Notes under the pieces: model-generated
Database searches by the model: none
Seen by the model: only the letters and a program-made list of their open reading frames with translations
What the model was told of the DNA's origin: nothing
Origin: Bradyrhizobium sp.
GTDB lineage: Bacteria > Pseudomonadota > Alphaproteobacteria > Rhizobiales > Xanthobacteraceae
DNA length: 64,000 bases
Direction of reading: 5' to 3'
NCBI RefSeq assembly: GCF_022844465.1
Contig: NZ_JALHLP010000002.1
Coordinates: forward strand, 186,001-250,000
In this document: one piece after another, positions 18,337 to 28,188 of the stretch
Layout: every line of letters starts with the position of its first letter
Numbering within the stretch: the stretch's first letter is position 1
Position numbers and translations under genes: made by a program

Positions 18337-19661
18337 ACCTGCCTGCCGCCCATCCCGAGTCGCTCGGGAAATTGATCGCGCGGCTGTCGGCCTTGCATCC
18401 GGAGCGGATCGAGCTCGGCCTGGAGCGCACGCAGCGCCTGCTGGCGCGGCTCGACCATCCCGAACGCCTGCTGCCGCCCGTGATCCATGTCGCGGGAACC
18501 AATGGCAAGGGCTCGACCATCGCCTATCTGCGCGCGATCCTGGAAGCCGCCGGACTGCGCGTCCACGTCTATACCTCGCCCTATCTGGTGCGGATCAACG
18601 AATGCTTTCGCCTCGGCGGCCGGCTGGTCAGCGATGACGAACTGCGCCGGGTGCTGGAGCATTGCGAGCGGGTCAACCAGGGCGGGCCGATCACGATTTT
18701 CGAGATCAAGACCGCCGCGGCGTTCTGCCTGTTCGCGCAGCAGGAAGCCGATGTGGTGTTGCTTGAAACCGGCCTCGGCGGCCGGCTCGACGCCACCAAC
18801 GTCATCGAACGGCCGGTCGCCGTCGTCATTACGCCTGTCAGCATGGATCACATGGAGTTTCTCGGCAACTCACTGGCGGCGATCGCTGGAGAAAAGGCCG
18901 CCATCATCAAGCGCGGCGCGCCGGCGATCTGCGCCGAGCAGTCGCCGGAGGCGATGGCGGTGATCGAGGCGCAGGCTGGCCGCATGCGGGCGCCGCTGCA
19001 TCCCGCCGGGCAGCAATGGCATGTCGGCGTCGAGCGTGGGCGGCTGGTTTACCAGGACGAGCGCGGCCTGATGGACCTCGCGGCGCCAAAACTGTTCGGG
19101 CGTCATCAGTTCGACAATGCCGGGCTGGCGATTGCGACCTTGCGCGCGGTCGAGGCGTTCAGGATCGAGGCCGCCGCGTTCGAGGCCGGAATCGTCAACG
19201 CCGAATGGCCGGCGCGGATGCAGCGGCTGGTCGCGGGCGCGCTGGTCGAACAGGCCCCCCCGGGCTCCGAAATCTGGCTCGACGGCGGACACAACGCCGA
19301 AGGCGGACGCGTCGCCGCCGCGGCGCTCGGCGATCTCGAGGAACGGGTGTCGAGGCCGCTGGTGGTGATCGCGGGCATGATGGCCAACAAGGACGCGGGC
19401 GCGTTCCTCGCCAATTTCGTCGGCCTGACGCGCCACATCGTGGCGGTGCCGATCCCCGGCCATGACAACGCGATGCCGCCGGACCGGCTGGCGGATGCGG
19501 CGCGCGCGCTCGGCATGCGGGTGGAAAACGCCGCAAGCGTCGAAGCCGCGCTGCAGACCTTGTCGCGGCTGGCCTATGAGGCGCCGCCGCGGATTCTGAT
19601 TACCGGCTCGCTCTACCTCGCCGGCCATGTGCTGGCCGCCAACGGAACGCCGCCGGCGTAG
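18333..19661 (+). CDS. folC: Bifunctional dihydrofolate synthase / folylpolyglutamate synthase
   Basis: A 442-residue Mur-ligase-family enzyme adding glutamate to dihydropteroate and folates. The start ATG at 18333 overlaps the accD stop (ATGA). The P-loop is [62 protein letters not shown] with [25 protein letters not shown] and [14 protein letters not shown] are family landmarks. Coupling accD with folC is conserved in alphaproteobacteria and many others. A shared terminator separates it from convergent trxA. Confidence 0.95.
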   Translation: MNLPAAHPESLGKLIARLSALHPERIELGLERTQRLLARLDHPERLLPPVIHVAGTNGKGSTIAYLRAILEAAGLRVHVYTSPYLVRINECFRLGGRLVSDDELRRVLEHCERVNQGGPITIFEIKTAAAFCLFAQQEADVVLLETGLGGRLDATNVIERPVAVVITPVSMDHMEFLGNSLAAIAGEKAAIIKRGAPAICAEQSPEAMAVIEAQAGRMRAPLHPAGQQWHVGVERGRLVYQDERGLMDLAAPKLFGRHQFDNAGLAIATLRAVEAFRIEAAAFEAGIVNAEWPARMQRLVAGALVEQAPPGSEIWLDGGHNAEGGRVAAAALGDLEERVSRPLVVIAGMMANKDAGAFLANFVGLTRHIVAVPIPGHDNAMPPDRLADAARALGMRVENAASVEAALQTLSRLAYEAPPRILITGSLYLAGHVLAANGTPPA

Positions 19662-19688
19662 TTCCCGTGAGAAGCATCGCTCAACGCA

Positions 19689-19717
19689 AACGGCCGGCTG
19701 CGCGCCGGCCGTTCTTT
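19689..19717. terminator. Bidirectional terminator between folC and trxA
   Basis: A 10-bp perfect stem AACGGCCGGC / GCCGGCCGTT with a 5-nt loop, followed by TTCTTT on the plus strand and by TTTGCG on the minus strand. It lies in the 75-bp convergent gap and can serve both genes, though the T-runs are short. Confidence 0.75.
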
Positions 19718-19736
19718 CATCGACAGTTGGGGCGGA

Positions 19737-20057
19737 TCAAACCGCGGCGGAGATCCACTGCTGCAGCTTCTGCTTCGGCGCGGCGCCGACCTGACGCGAG
19801 GCCATCTCGCCGCCCTTGAAGATCATCAATGTCGGGATCGACATCACGCCGTATTTCGACGCCGTCTTCGGGCTCTCGTCGACATTCAGCTTCACGATCT
19901 TGACCTTGTCGCCCATCGCCCCGGAAATCTCGTCCAGCGCGGGTGCGATCATTCGGCAAGGGCCGCACCATTCGGCCCAGAAATCAACTACCACCGGGCC
20001 GGTCGCGTTGAGCACTTCGGCTTCGAAATCGGCGTCGGAAACCTTGCCAACGGCCAT
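19737..20057 (-). CDS. trxA: Thioredoxin
   Basis: A 106-residue thioredoxin with active site WCGPC (Cys31/Cys34) inside VVVDFWAEWCGPCRM, the buried Asp26 of VDF and the cis-proline of SIPTLMIFKGGE. The start ATG at 20057 gives MAVGKVSDADF, the normal length; the frame extends 31 codons further but without support. It is the last gene of the divL-to-trxA minus-strand run, 67 bp after addA, as in many alphaproteobacteria. Confidence 0.96.
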   Translation of the reverse strand: MAVGKVSDADFEAEVLNATGPVVVDFWAEWCGPCRMIAPALDEISGAMGDKVKIVKLNVDESPKTASKYGVMSIPTLMIFKGGEMASRQVGAAPKQKLQQWISAAV

Positions 20058-20124
20058 GGAATACCTCGTTCGGTTGGGAATTGGCGGACGGGAGAGAATC
20101 GCGTCCGGCACGATAGGGGCCAAC

Positions 20125-23100
20125 CTATGAACGCGGTACCGCCGGGTCAAGCGGGCTCACGCCAAGATGATGAGATGCCAGCTCCGCCTCCAGCGCGTGG
20201 GCGGAAACCTCCGTCAATTCAGGGGTTTCGGTCCACAGCAGCGCCGCACGGACCGGCAGCTGGGGATAAAGCCTGGCGAGCACTGCCCGATACAGCGCGA
20301 GCTGGCGGACATAGGCGCCGGGGGCCTCCTCGGGCCGGCCGGGCGGCGCTTGGCTGGTCTTGAAATCGACGATCAGGACTTCCCGACCGGTGACTACGAG
20401 GCGATCGACTTGCCCTGACACCAGCACCGGCTGCCCGTCGGCGCGCCGCAGCCGTCCGACGATCGGCACTTCAGCGCGGCTGCCGGCGGCGAACACCGGC
20501 GCGAAGCGCGCATCCGCGATCAGGGCGAGCAGGCCGTCCGCCAGCGCCTGCTGTTCTTCCCCGGTCCAGCCGTCGGCGTTGCGGGCGAGGTAGGCGAGAG
20601 CGGCCGCGCGGCGCTGGCCGTCGGGGATGTCGGGCAGCGATTGCAGCAGCCGATGCGTCAGCGAGCCGCGTTGCAGGGCGCGGGCGCGCTGCCCGGGGGA
20701 TTCGGACGGCCGCACCGGGCGGCCGTCGCTCTCGGCGGGGTCGGAAGGTCGCAAAACGCTTTCCGTCGATGGCAGTGATCGTGCGGGTGTCAGCAGCCAG
20801 GATGGGCGCTCGGCTGGCGTGGTTGTCGCGACCGTGAAAACCGGCGCCGCCAACGCCGACGCCTCCTCCGCCCGCGTGTAGCGCTTCACCACCCCCGCCG
20901 AGGTTTCGATCTCCTGAAGCCGCAAGTCCGACTCGGCGAGGCCCTTGGTGATCAGATCGTACCAGCAGTCCGGCCGGACATTCTTCATGTTGCCGGGCAT
21001 GCAGCCGCCGACGATCAGCCGGTCGGCCGCGCGGGTCATCGCGACATACAGCAGGCGGCGGTATTCATCCTCGGTATCGTCGAGCATGGCCGCGCGCGCC
21101 GCGGCGACGGCGGATGGATCCTCGGCCTTGCGGCCGGCCCAGACCACGACGCCAGGGGCATGCGGACCGGCATTGCCCTGCGGCAGATGAATCAGTTTCA
21201 GCCGCTGCGTATCCGAGGGCGACGTCGTGGTGTCCACCAGGAACACCACGGACGCCTCCAGCCCCTTGGCGCCATGCACGGTCATGACCCGGACTTCGTT
21301 GCGCGAGATTTCCATGTCGCGCTTCACTTCGAGGTCGGCCGCGCGCAGCCATGCCATGAACCCCTGCAGCGAGGCCGGCGCCTTGCGCTCGTAGCTCAGC
21401 GCCAGTTCGAGAAACTCGTCGAGCGCATCGTTGGCCTCATGGCCCAGTCGTCGCAGGATCCGCGCCCGGCCGCCGTCGCCGCCGAGCAGCCAGGCATAGA
21501 AGGCAAACGGCGTCTCGCCGGCGAAGCGGCGTTCGCAGGCTTCGAGCCGCCGCAGCGCATCCCTCAATCGGCCTCCCGAAGCCTCATGGGCGGCCAGCGC
21601 GGCGCGCAACGTCCCCTTGCGCTGCCAGGCGATCTCGTACAGGTCGTCCTCGGTGAGCCCGAACAGCGGGCTCTTCAGCGCCACCGCCAGCGCCAGGTCG
21701 TCCTGCGGCAGCAGCAGGGCGTCAGCCAGGTTCATCAGGTCGACAACGGCGATGTGCTCGGTCAGCTTTAGGCGGTCGGCGCCGGCGACGGGGATGCCCG
21801 CGTGCTTCAATGCCTGGATCACGGCGTCGAACGCGTTGCCGCGCCGTCGCACCAGCACCAGCACGTCGCCGTAGCGCAGCCGGCGACGGTCGTCCCCGCT
21901 GCCCGTCAGCGTGCCGGCTTCGACCAGCGCCTTGATCTCGGCCTGGATGCGCCGCGCCAGCTTCACTTCGGGGCTGGTCATGGACAGGCCATCGAACGGC
22001 GCGCGCCAGCCCTCGATATCCTGCTTGTCGTCGCTCACGGCGAGTTCCCAGAGGTCGATCGCGCCGGGGCCGGCGTCTTCCAGCGCATGATGGATCGGAT
22101 ATCCGGTCTCGACCGCGTGGATGCTTCGGAACACATCCTCCTTGCGGAAGACATGGTCGACCGCGTGCAGGATTTCCGGCCCGGAGCGGAACGAATAGGT
22201 GAAAGTGACCGGATCGAACTTCAGCCCGGCGTTCTCGAACCGTTTCTTCAGCGTCCGGCGGCGCAGATCGAACTCGCGGGGCGCGGCGCCCTGAAACGAA
22301 AAGATCGACTGCTTTTCGTCACCGACCGCGAACACTGTTCGGATCACGCCGTCGCGGGCGCCGGAGCCCGACGTGAATTCCGAAATGATATGGCTGACAA
22401 TGTCCCATTGTCGTGGGCTGGTGTCCTGCGCCTCGTCAATCAGCACATGGTCGACGCCGCGGTCGAGCTTGTAATGCACCCAGCCGGCGGCGACGTTGTC
22501 GAGCATCGCCAGCGTCTTGTCGATCAGATCGTCATAGTCGAGCAGGCCGCGCGCCTGCTTCTCGCGCCGGTAGTTCGCCGACGCGGCGGTGGCGATATGC
22601 AGCAGCGCCCCGGTACGGTCGCGGGCAATGACCGCGCGGCGCTTTGCGATCAGCGGCGTGAGGCGGAGCGCTTCTTGCTCGAATTGCCGGCCAAGTTCAG
22701 GGTTGTTGTCGACGAATTTTTTCGTCAGTACGGATTTGCGGGGGGCGCGCTCGTCGGTCAAGAAGACGCCGAGATATTCTTCCACCTGGGCGGCGCCGGA
22801 GAAAGCCAGCGCCGCACGAAGCTTCATCGCCCGGTCCTGATCGGATTTGTTGCCGCTATCCAGCGCGATTGCGGCATCCGACCATCGCGACCGCGGCAGG
22901 TGCGCCCCATCCACAATCTCGCGCTCGACATCCTCGATCCGATCGTCGGGATCGACGCCGAGCGCCGCCGAAATCTGCGCGGCGGCGGCATGCGCGCTGC
23001 CGACGGCGTCGGTCCAGGCCAGGAAATTGCGGCTGAGGCAGGCCTCGCGCACCACGTCCTTGAAGGTGACGTCGGCGGCGCTCGCCATCGCCGTCGTCAG

Positions 23101-23646
23101 CGCCTGCCCGGTGGCGCTTTCGGGGTTGCGCGCGGCGTCGAGAAAAACCTGGAGATTGGCGCGCTCCATCATCTCGTTCTGGTCGCGGTCGTCGAGCACG
23201 GTGAAACGCGCCGGGACATTGGCCTCGAACGGAAATTGCTGCAGCAGCCGTGTACACAGCGCGTGGATGGTCTGCACTTTCAGCCCGCCCGGCGTCTCCA
23301 GCGCGCCGGCGAACAGCTTGCGCGCCGCCTTTCGCAGCCGGGCATCGGGATGCGGAATCCCGGTCTCCCGGATCGCCCTGTCCAGCGCGGCGTTGTGGAG
23401 CGTTACCCAATCGCCAAGCGTGGAGAACACGCGTTCCGCCATGTTGGCGGCGGCGGCCTTGGTGAAGGTGATGCAGAGGATTTTTTCCGGCGGCACACCC
23501 GCCAGCAGCAGCCGGATCACCCGCTGCACCAGCACGTGGGTCTTTCCGGCCCCCGCGTTCGCCGACACGAAGGCGGATGCCGCCGGGTCGGATGCGCGCG
23601 CCTGCGCCGCGCGAACGATGTCGGGAATGATGCGGGGAGCCTTCAT
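20125..23646 (-). CDS. addA: Double-strand break repair helicase-nuclease AddA
   Basis: A 1173-residue UvrD-type 3'-5' helicase with a C-terminal nuclease domain, the large motor of AddAB that resects DNA ends for RecA. Walker A is ANAGAGKTHVLVQRV near residue 30, motif II VLIDEAQDTSPRQWDI, motif III GDEKQSIFSFQGA, and late helicase motifs VMTVHGAKGLEA and YVAMTRAADRL. The PD-(D/E)xK nuclease motif VLIVDFKTSQ is near the C-terminus. The ATG at 23646 overlaps the addB stop by 4 nt. Length fits alphaproteobacterial AddA (about 1150-1190). Confidence 0.96.
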   Translation of the reverse strand: MKAPRIIPDIVRAAQARASDPAASAFVSANAGAGKTHVLVQRVIRLLLAGVPPEKILCITFTKAAAANMAERVFSTLGDWVTLHNAALDRAIRETGIPHPDARLRKAARKLFAGALETPGGLKVQTIHALCTRLLQQFPFEANVPARFTVLDDRDQNEMMERANLQVFLDAARNPESATGQALTTAMASAADVTFKDVVREACLSRNFLAWTDAVGSAHAAAAQISAALGVDPDDRIEDVEREIVDGAHLPRSRWSDAAIALDSGNKSDQDRAMKLRAALAFSGAAQVEEYLGVFLTDERAPRKSVLTKKFVDNNPELGRQFEQEALRLTPLIAKRRAVIARDRTGALLHIATAASANYRREKQARGLLDYDDLIDKTLAMLDNVAAGWVHYKLDRGVDHVLIDEAQDTSPRQWDIVSHIISEFTSGSGARDGVIRTVFAVGDEKQSIFSFQGAAPREFDLRRRTLKKRFENAGLKFDPVTFTYSFRSGPEILHAVDHVFRKEDVFRSIHAVETGYPIHHALEDAGPGAIDLWELAVSDDKQDIEGWRAPFDGLSMTSPEVKLARRIQAEIKALVEAGTLTGSGDDRRRLRYGDVLVLVRRRGNAFDAVIQALKHAGIPVAGADRLKLTEHIAVVDLMNLADALLLPQDDLALAVALKSPLFGLTEDDLYEIAWQRKGTLRAALAAHEASGGRLRDALRRLEACERRFAGETPFAFYAWLLGGDGGRARILRRLGHEANDALDEFLELALSYERKAPASLQGFMAWLRAADLEVKRDMEISRNEVRVMTVHGAKGLEASVVFLVDTTTSPSDTQRLKLIHLPQGNAGPHAPGVVVWAGRKAEDPSAVAAARAAMLDDTEDEYRRLLYVAMTRAADRLIVGGCMPGNMKNVRPDCWYDLITKGLAESDLRLQEIETSAGVVKRYTRAEEASALAAPVFTVATTTPAERPSWLLTPARSLPSTESVLRPSDPAESDGRPVRPSESPGQRARALQRGSLTHRLLQSLPDIPDGQRRAAALAYLARNADGWTGEEQQALADGLLALIADARFAPVFAAGSRAEVPIVGRLRRADGQPVLVSGQVDRLVVTGREVLIVDFKTSQAPPGRPEEAPGAYVRQLALYRAVLARLYPQLPVRAALLWTETPELTEVSAHALEAELASHHLGVSPLDPAVPRS

Positions 23647-26600
23647 CGCTCCTCGATTCCGAGGCCGCCGGCCGCCGACCATTCCTTGATGCGGGCGAGG
23701 TCGTCATAGGCGCCGTAGCGGGTCGACCACATCGACAGGTTCAGGGACGTATAGGCTGTGTCCTCGTCCTCGAACTTGCGAATCAGGGCTTCGAGCGCGG
23801 CGCGGGCGTAGGCGGCGGCCTCGTCGGGCGGCTGCGGCGTATCGCTGTTTCTGATCTTCAGCTCCAGCGAACGCTGCTCGCCCGGCGGATTGTTGCCGCT
23901 CAGCCTGACATAGACGAGTTCGCCGACAGACGAGCCGGCGTCGATATCCGCAAAGCCGCCTTCGCGCAGGATCGCAGCCTCCAGCGTCAGCTGCGGCGAC
24001 AGCCCCATGCGCACCTGCTTGTTGGTCGGCGGTTGTCCCGTCTTGTAATCGAGGATTGCAAAGCTGCCATCGCGGCGCTGCTCGATCCGGTCGGCGCGCG
24101 CGGAGAGGATGAAGGTGCGGCCATGGTCAAGCGGGATGCCGATCTCGCCGCGGATTTCGGCCAGAATCCTGCTGATGTTACCGCGTCGCGCCAGCTCCCA
24201 TTCCGCAAACCATCCGGCGATGCGGTGAAACCGCGGCCACCACAGCGCGCGCGCCTCGGGCCGTTCCATCAGCGGTTCGAAATATTTCTCGCCGATCCCG
24301 CGCAGCACCAGCGCGGGTTGCTCGGGGAGGGCGGTGGCAGACTTCTGCGTGAACTCGCCGAGCGCGCCATGGATCGCGGAGCCGCGGTCGGCCGCCGACA
24401 GCGGCATATCGACGGCGTCGAGCGGGTCAAGCCGCAGAATGTGCCGCGCATAGATCGTGTAGGGATCGCGCAACCAATCCTCGATCGCGGTAACCGATAG
24501 CTTCAGCGGCCGCGCCGCGCGCGTCGGTTTCGGCGCGGGTTGTTTGGCTGGTTCGACCTTGTCTGGCCGGTCGAGTTCAGCGGCGAAGCGGACATAGCGC
24601 TCGCCGGCGCACCGGGCCGCGTCCCAGCGCGCCTGGCCGGCGACGGCCTCTAACCGGTGCAGGAAGCGCGAGGCCACGGCGGGCGCGCCGCCGACCTTGG
24701 CCGAATGGGTCAGGATGACCTCGCCCGCTCCCAGCAATTGCGCGAAGTCGTGTGCGGCGAGGCCGATGCGCCGCTCCGGCAGGTCGAGGCCGAGTTCATG
24801 GCGCATCGGCCGGCTCAGCCACGGATCCACCCGCGGCGCCGGTGGCCACACGCCCTCGACCAGGCCGCCGAGAATGACGCGGTCGGTTTCGGTCAGCCGC
24901 GCTTCCAGTTGACCGTAGATGTGCAGGCGCGCGCTGGCCGCTTCGGGGCGCCGAACCATGCGCTCGGCAAACGCGGTCCGGAACACGTCGGGGTAGTCGC
25001 CGGGCTGGACCATCAGGCCACTTGGCTTCTGTTCGGACAGGAGATCGTCGAATGCCGCGGCAAGCGCCGATCCCTGTCCGCCCTCGAACACGACCGCAAC
25101 TCCCATATCATCGGACGACAATGCGATCAGCGCCTCGCGATGACGGTGCGCCAGTTCGGCGAAGTCATGCGGCGTTGCGACCGCGACGCCTTCCAGCGGC
25201 GACAACGCCTGCTGCAACGCTGCAATCAACGATCGGGCCTGGTCCAGCTCGTCGTCCGTCAATCTCGCGCGCGGTTCGGAGGCGTGAAGTGATGATACCT
25301 CTTTTTTGCGTTTGAGCTTGCCGAGTTCGGCGCAGAAGCGGTCGAAATCGCGCGCAAGCCCGTGGCTTCCGGCCTGCGGCCGGGTGCCGCGCAAGATCGC
25401 AAGCTCGAGCGATTCGATCGCGCGCCTGAACGCGCCAGCCGCGCCGCCAAGCCGTAACAGCGGATGCTTCAGCAATGCCAGCAGGGTTGCCGGCTCCAGT
25501 CCATGGGTGGCGGCTTCGGCGGCGAGACGGGCGAAAATTCCGGCCGGCGTATCCATCAGCGCGTCGCCGCCGGAATCGTCGAACTCGAGATCCCAACGGG
25601 TCAGCGCCGCCATCACCCGCCGCGCCAGTGCGCGGTCCGGCGTCACCAGCGCGGCTGATCTGTCGAGATGCCGCGCTTCGCGCATCGCCACCGCGATCGC
25701 CAGCGCCTCCAGTTCCGGATTGGGCGCTTCGACGACCGCAAGGTTGGTCATGCCGCCGTCGATCTTTCGCGAGACATCCGGCTGCGCCAACCGGTCATGC
25801 CACTGCCCGGTCGCGGCGGAAGGGCGCATCGCCTCCGACACCAGCACGTCGCGGCCCTGCGGCGCCGGCGTCGCCAGAATTTCGACATCGCCTCGCTTGA
25901 GGCCGAAACGATCGAGCAGCGCCTGCATCGCGTATTGCGGGTGGTTCGAGGAGGGCTGCGTGGTGAACCTGCCTTGCGCGTCCCTGACGCCACCGATTGT
26001 CTGCCAGGCCTCGTCGTCGAGATCGGTATCGAGCCCCGGTAACACCACGGCGCCGTGCTTCAGGGCGGCCACCACGGTCAGGAATTTCGCGGTCGCCGGC
26101 ATCGAGCCGGTCGAACCCGCTGCGATGACCGGCCCTTCATGATGCGCGGCCAGCCGGACGGCTTCCGCTTCGATCAGGCGGTCGCGCCGGTCCGCAGGCT
26201 CGATCCGGCCGATCTCCTTGAGGTGGTCGGGCCACGCCTTGCGCGCGATGCGCAGGAAATCCAGCGAGTGCTGCCAGTATTTGTCGAACTGGTCCGGCAC
26301 CAGGCTGTCGAGCGTTTCCCAGGCGACGCCACGGGTGACCATGTCGTCCATCAGCCGCGCCAGGTCACCGGCCAGCGCCAGCGTCGATGCCGGGCCGCCG
26401 ACCACCAGCGGCGCCAGCACCGGACCTTTCGCCCACGCCGCTACCAGATGCGCCAGCGTCAGCCGGCGTTCGAGTTCGCCGAGCCGTGGCGGAAGGTCCA
26501 GCGGCGCGACGTCGCCGAATGGCTCGGAGCCTTCGGAAAACGCCAGTTCGTCTTCGTCGATATCGCCAAGCGCGACAATGCGCGGCAGGATGGCTGCGTT

Positions 26601-26792
26601 CGTATTCAATTCGTCGAGAAAGATTTCCCGCGCCAGCCGGCCGGCGCGTCGGGTCGGCAGGTACAGCGTCGCCCGCGCGAGATTCAGGGGATCCTTGCGT
26701 GCCTCGAATCCCTCCACCACCCGGCCGTTGACCAGCGCAGCAATCACGGTGCGCAGGAACGGCGCGGAAACGGGAACGCTGAAAACGCGCAT
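23643..26792 (-). CDS. addB: Double-strand break repair protein AddB
   Basis: A 1049-residue partner of AddA: an inactivated helicase fold with a C-terminal nuclease. The N-terminus MRVFSVPVSAPFLRTVIAAL and the LYLPTRRAGRLAREIFLDEL block match alphaproteobacterial AddB. The nuclease motif is FAILDYKTGQPPTNKQ, with upstream Asp-rich SARADRIEQRRDG. The four iron-sulfur cysteines of Bacillus AddB are not seen, which is normal for this lineage. Translation is coupled to addA. Confidence 0.95.
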   Translation of the reverse strand: MRVFSVPVSAPFLRTVIAALVNGRVVEGFEARKDPLNLARATLYLPTRRAGRLAREIFLDELNTNAAILPRIVALGDIDEDELAFSEGSEPFGDVAPLDLPPRLGELERRLTLAHLVAAWAKGPVLAPLVVGGPASTLALAGDLARLMDDMVTRGVAWETLDSLVPDQFDKYWQHSLDFLRIARKAWPDHLKEIGRIEPADRRDRLIEAEAVRLAAHHEGPVIAAGSTGSMPATAKFLTVVAALKHGAVVLPGLDTDLDDEAWQTIGGVRDAQGRFTTQPSSNHPQYAMQALLDRFGLKRGDVEILATPAPQGRDVLVSEAMRPSAATGQWHDRLAQPDVSRKIDGGMTNLAVVEAPNPELEALAIAVAMREARHLDRSAALVTPDRALARRVMAALTRWDLEFDDSGGDALMDTPAGIFARLAAEAATHGLEPATLLALLKHPLLRLGGAAGAFRRAIESLELAILRGTRPQAGSHGLARDFDRFCAELGKLKRKKEVSSLHASEPRARLTDDELDQARSLIAALQQALSPLEGVAVATPHDFAELAHRHREALIALSSDDMGVAVVFEGGQGSALAAAFDDLLSEQKPSGLMVQPGDYPDVFRTAFAERMVRRPEAASARLHIYGQLEARLTETDRVILGGLVEGVWPPAPRVDPWLSRPMRHELGLDLPERRIGLAAHDFAQLLGAGEVILTHSAKVGGAPAVASRFLHRLEAVAGQARWDAARCAGERYVRFAAELDRPDKVEPAKQPAPKPTRAARPLKLSVTAIEDWLRDPYTIYARHILRLDPLDAVDMPLSAADRGSAIHGALGEFTQKSATALPEQPALVLRGIGEKYFEPLMERPEARALWWPRFHRIAGWFAEWELARRGNISRILAEIRGEIGIPLDHGRTFILSARADRIEQRRDGSFAILDYKTGQPPTNKQVRMGLSPQLTLEAAILREGGFADIDAGSSVGELVYVRLSGNNPPGEQRSLELKIRNSDTPQPPDEAAAYARAALEALIRKFEDEDTAYTSLNLSMWSTRYGAYDDLARIKEWSAAGGLGIEER

Positions 26793-26921
26793 GGACTTCC
26801 TGATTCGAGGTCAGGGCAATATAGGGAGGTATTAGGAACAGGTCATGGGTGGAGAGGCCAGCCGTTCCCCACAGGACCCGCTGGCGGGGCATGACAACCT
26901 AATTGGATGCCGAATCCGGAG

Positions 26922-27644
26922 CTACGCCACGCTTTCCAGGAACGCCTCTTCCGCGGCCTCGACCGCGTCCGGGGTCCCGACATGCATCCAGACGCCGTCG
27001 AGCCGCAGGCCGAACAGCCGTTCCTGTTCGTTGGCGCGGTCGAAGATCATGGTCAGGGAGAACTCGCCCGCCGGCATGTCGGCAAACAGCGACGGCGACA
27101 TGATCGCCGCGCCGGCATAGACGAACGGCACCACCTGATGTTCCCGGCGCTTGCGCAACGCGCCGTCCGGCAGCATCGCGTAATCGCCACGGCCGCCATA
27201 GCCGATGCTGCTCGTCGTCGGCGCCATCAGCAGCAGAATGTCCATCAGGTCAGGATCGAAGGTTTCGGCCAGCCGCGTCATATTGGGTCTTACCCCGTCG
27301 ATCCACATCGTGTCGGCGTTCACAAGGAAGAACGGCTCCTTGCCCAGCAGCGGCAACGCCTTCACCACGGCGCCCCCGGTGCCGAGCACATGGCTGCGTT
27401 CGTCGGAGATTACGACGCGAGGCCGCGCGCGGGACGCCGCGTGCTGAATGATCTGGTCCGGCAGATAATGGACGTTGACCACGGCTTCGGCGACACCGGC
27501 CCCGGCGAGCTTGTCCAGCACGTGGTCGAGCAGCGGCTGTCCGGCAACCCGCACCAGCGGCTTCGGCAAATGCTCGGTCAACGGGCGCATCCGCAGGCCG
27601 AGGCCGGCGGCAAGGACCATGGCTTTGGTGGGCGTAACCGGCAT
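26922..27644 (-). CDS. murU: Nucleotidyltransferase, probable MurNAc-1-phosphate uridylyltransferase MurU
   Basis: A 240-residue sugar-phosphate nucleotidyltransferase. The N-terminal signature KAMVLAAGLGLRMRPLTEHL with PKPLVRVAGQPLL is clear. FLVNADTMWIDG carries the metal-binding Asp, and VGTPDAVEAAEEAF ends the fold. The start ATG at 27644 gives the standard N-terminus. It is not merely a generic NTP transferase, because an AmgK-type kinase is fused to TsaE just upstream on the same strand. AmgK and MurU together convert recycled MurNAc to UDP-MurNAc, bypassing fosfomycin-sensitive MurA. Function is inferred from context; mannose-1-P guanylyltransferase is the main alternative. Confidence 0.85.
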   Translation of the reverse strand: MPVTPTKAMVLAAGLGLRMRPLTEHLPKPLVRVAGQPLLDHVLDKLAGAGVAEAVVNVHYLPDQIIQHAASRARPRVVISDERSHVLGTGGAVVKALPLLGKEPFFLVNADTMWIDGVRPNMTRLAETFDPDLMDILLLMAPTTSSIGYGGRGDYAMLPDGALRKRREHQVVPFVYAGAAIMSPSLFADMPAGEFSLTMIFDRANEQERLFGLRLDGVWMHVGTPDAVEAAEEAFLESVA

Positions 27645-27768
27645 CGCTGTTCTCGAACCATTGAAATTGCGTCGTGGATGATACCACGGCGGTCCGCCGG
27701 CGACAGCGACGTTGAGGCCATAGTCGTCGCCTGTGACGGCTGTAAGACGGCTTCGCCCCGACCCATCC

Positions 27769-28101
27769 TCAGGCTTCGGCCGCGGTGGCCTCGCTTGTGG
27801 CGGTCTTCTTCCTGTTCTTCTTCTTATCGCCTCGCAGGAGAAAATTGACGCCGATCTGATCGCCATGGACCCAGGCCAGTTCGCAGCGGCGGTAAGCCAG
27901 CCCCGTCGAGGACAGCAGCAGGAAGAATTCCTTCAGGTGCAGGCCCTCGACCGAGCCCTCCACGGTCAGCTTGCCTCCGGTCTCCGAGACGTCTTCCAAC
28001 ACGCAGTTGCGCCGCCAGGTACCGTCGATACCCATCATGTGCGCGGCAAGGCCGCGCTCGAACACAACCCGATCTCCTTTGCGTCGTTCTCCGAAGCCCA
28101 T
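27769..28101 (-). CDS. PilZ domain protein
   Basis: A 110-residue single-domain protein. The c-di-GMP-binding RxxxR site is ERRKGDR and the second motif is VLEDVSETGGKL (D-x-S-x-x-G), followed by the beta-barrel AYRRCELAWVHGDQIGVNFL. A Lys/Ala-rich tail ends it. The start is the ATG at 28101 (MGFGERRKG), with GGGA 8 nt upstream; a GTG two codons earlier is possible. It sits between the TsaE-AmgK and murU genes. Its target is unknown. Confidence 0.85.
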   Translation of the reverse strand: MGFGERRKGDRVVFERGLAAHMMGIDGTWRRNCVLEDVSETGGKLTVEGSVEGLHLKEFFLLLSSTGLAYRRCELAWVHGDQIGVNFLLRGDKKKNRKKTATSEATAAEA

Positions 28102-28188
28102 GGTCACAATCCCGCTTTTAAGGGGCTGGCCGCGCCTTCCCGCATAGCCGGTGCCAGAGTAGCGGCGGAGATGCTAACGGAAGGTAAA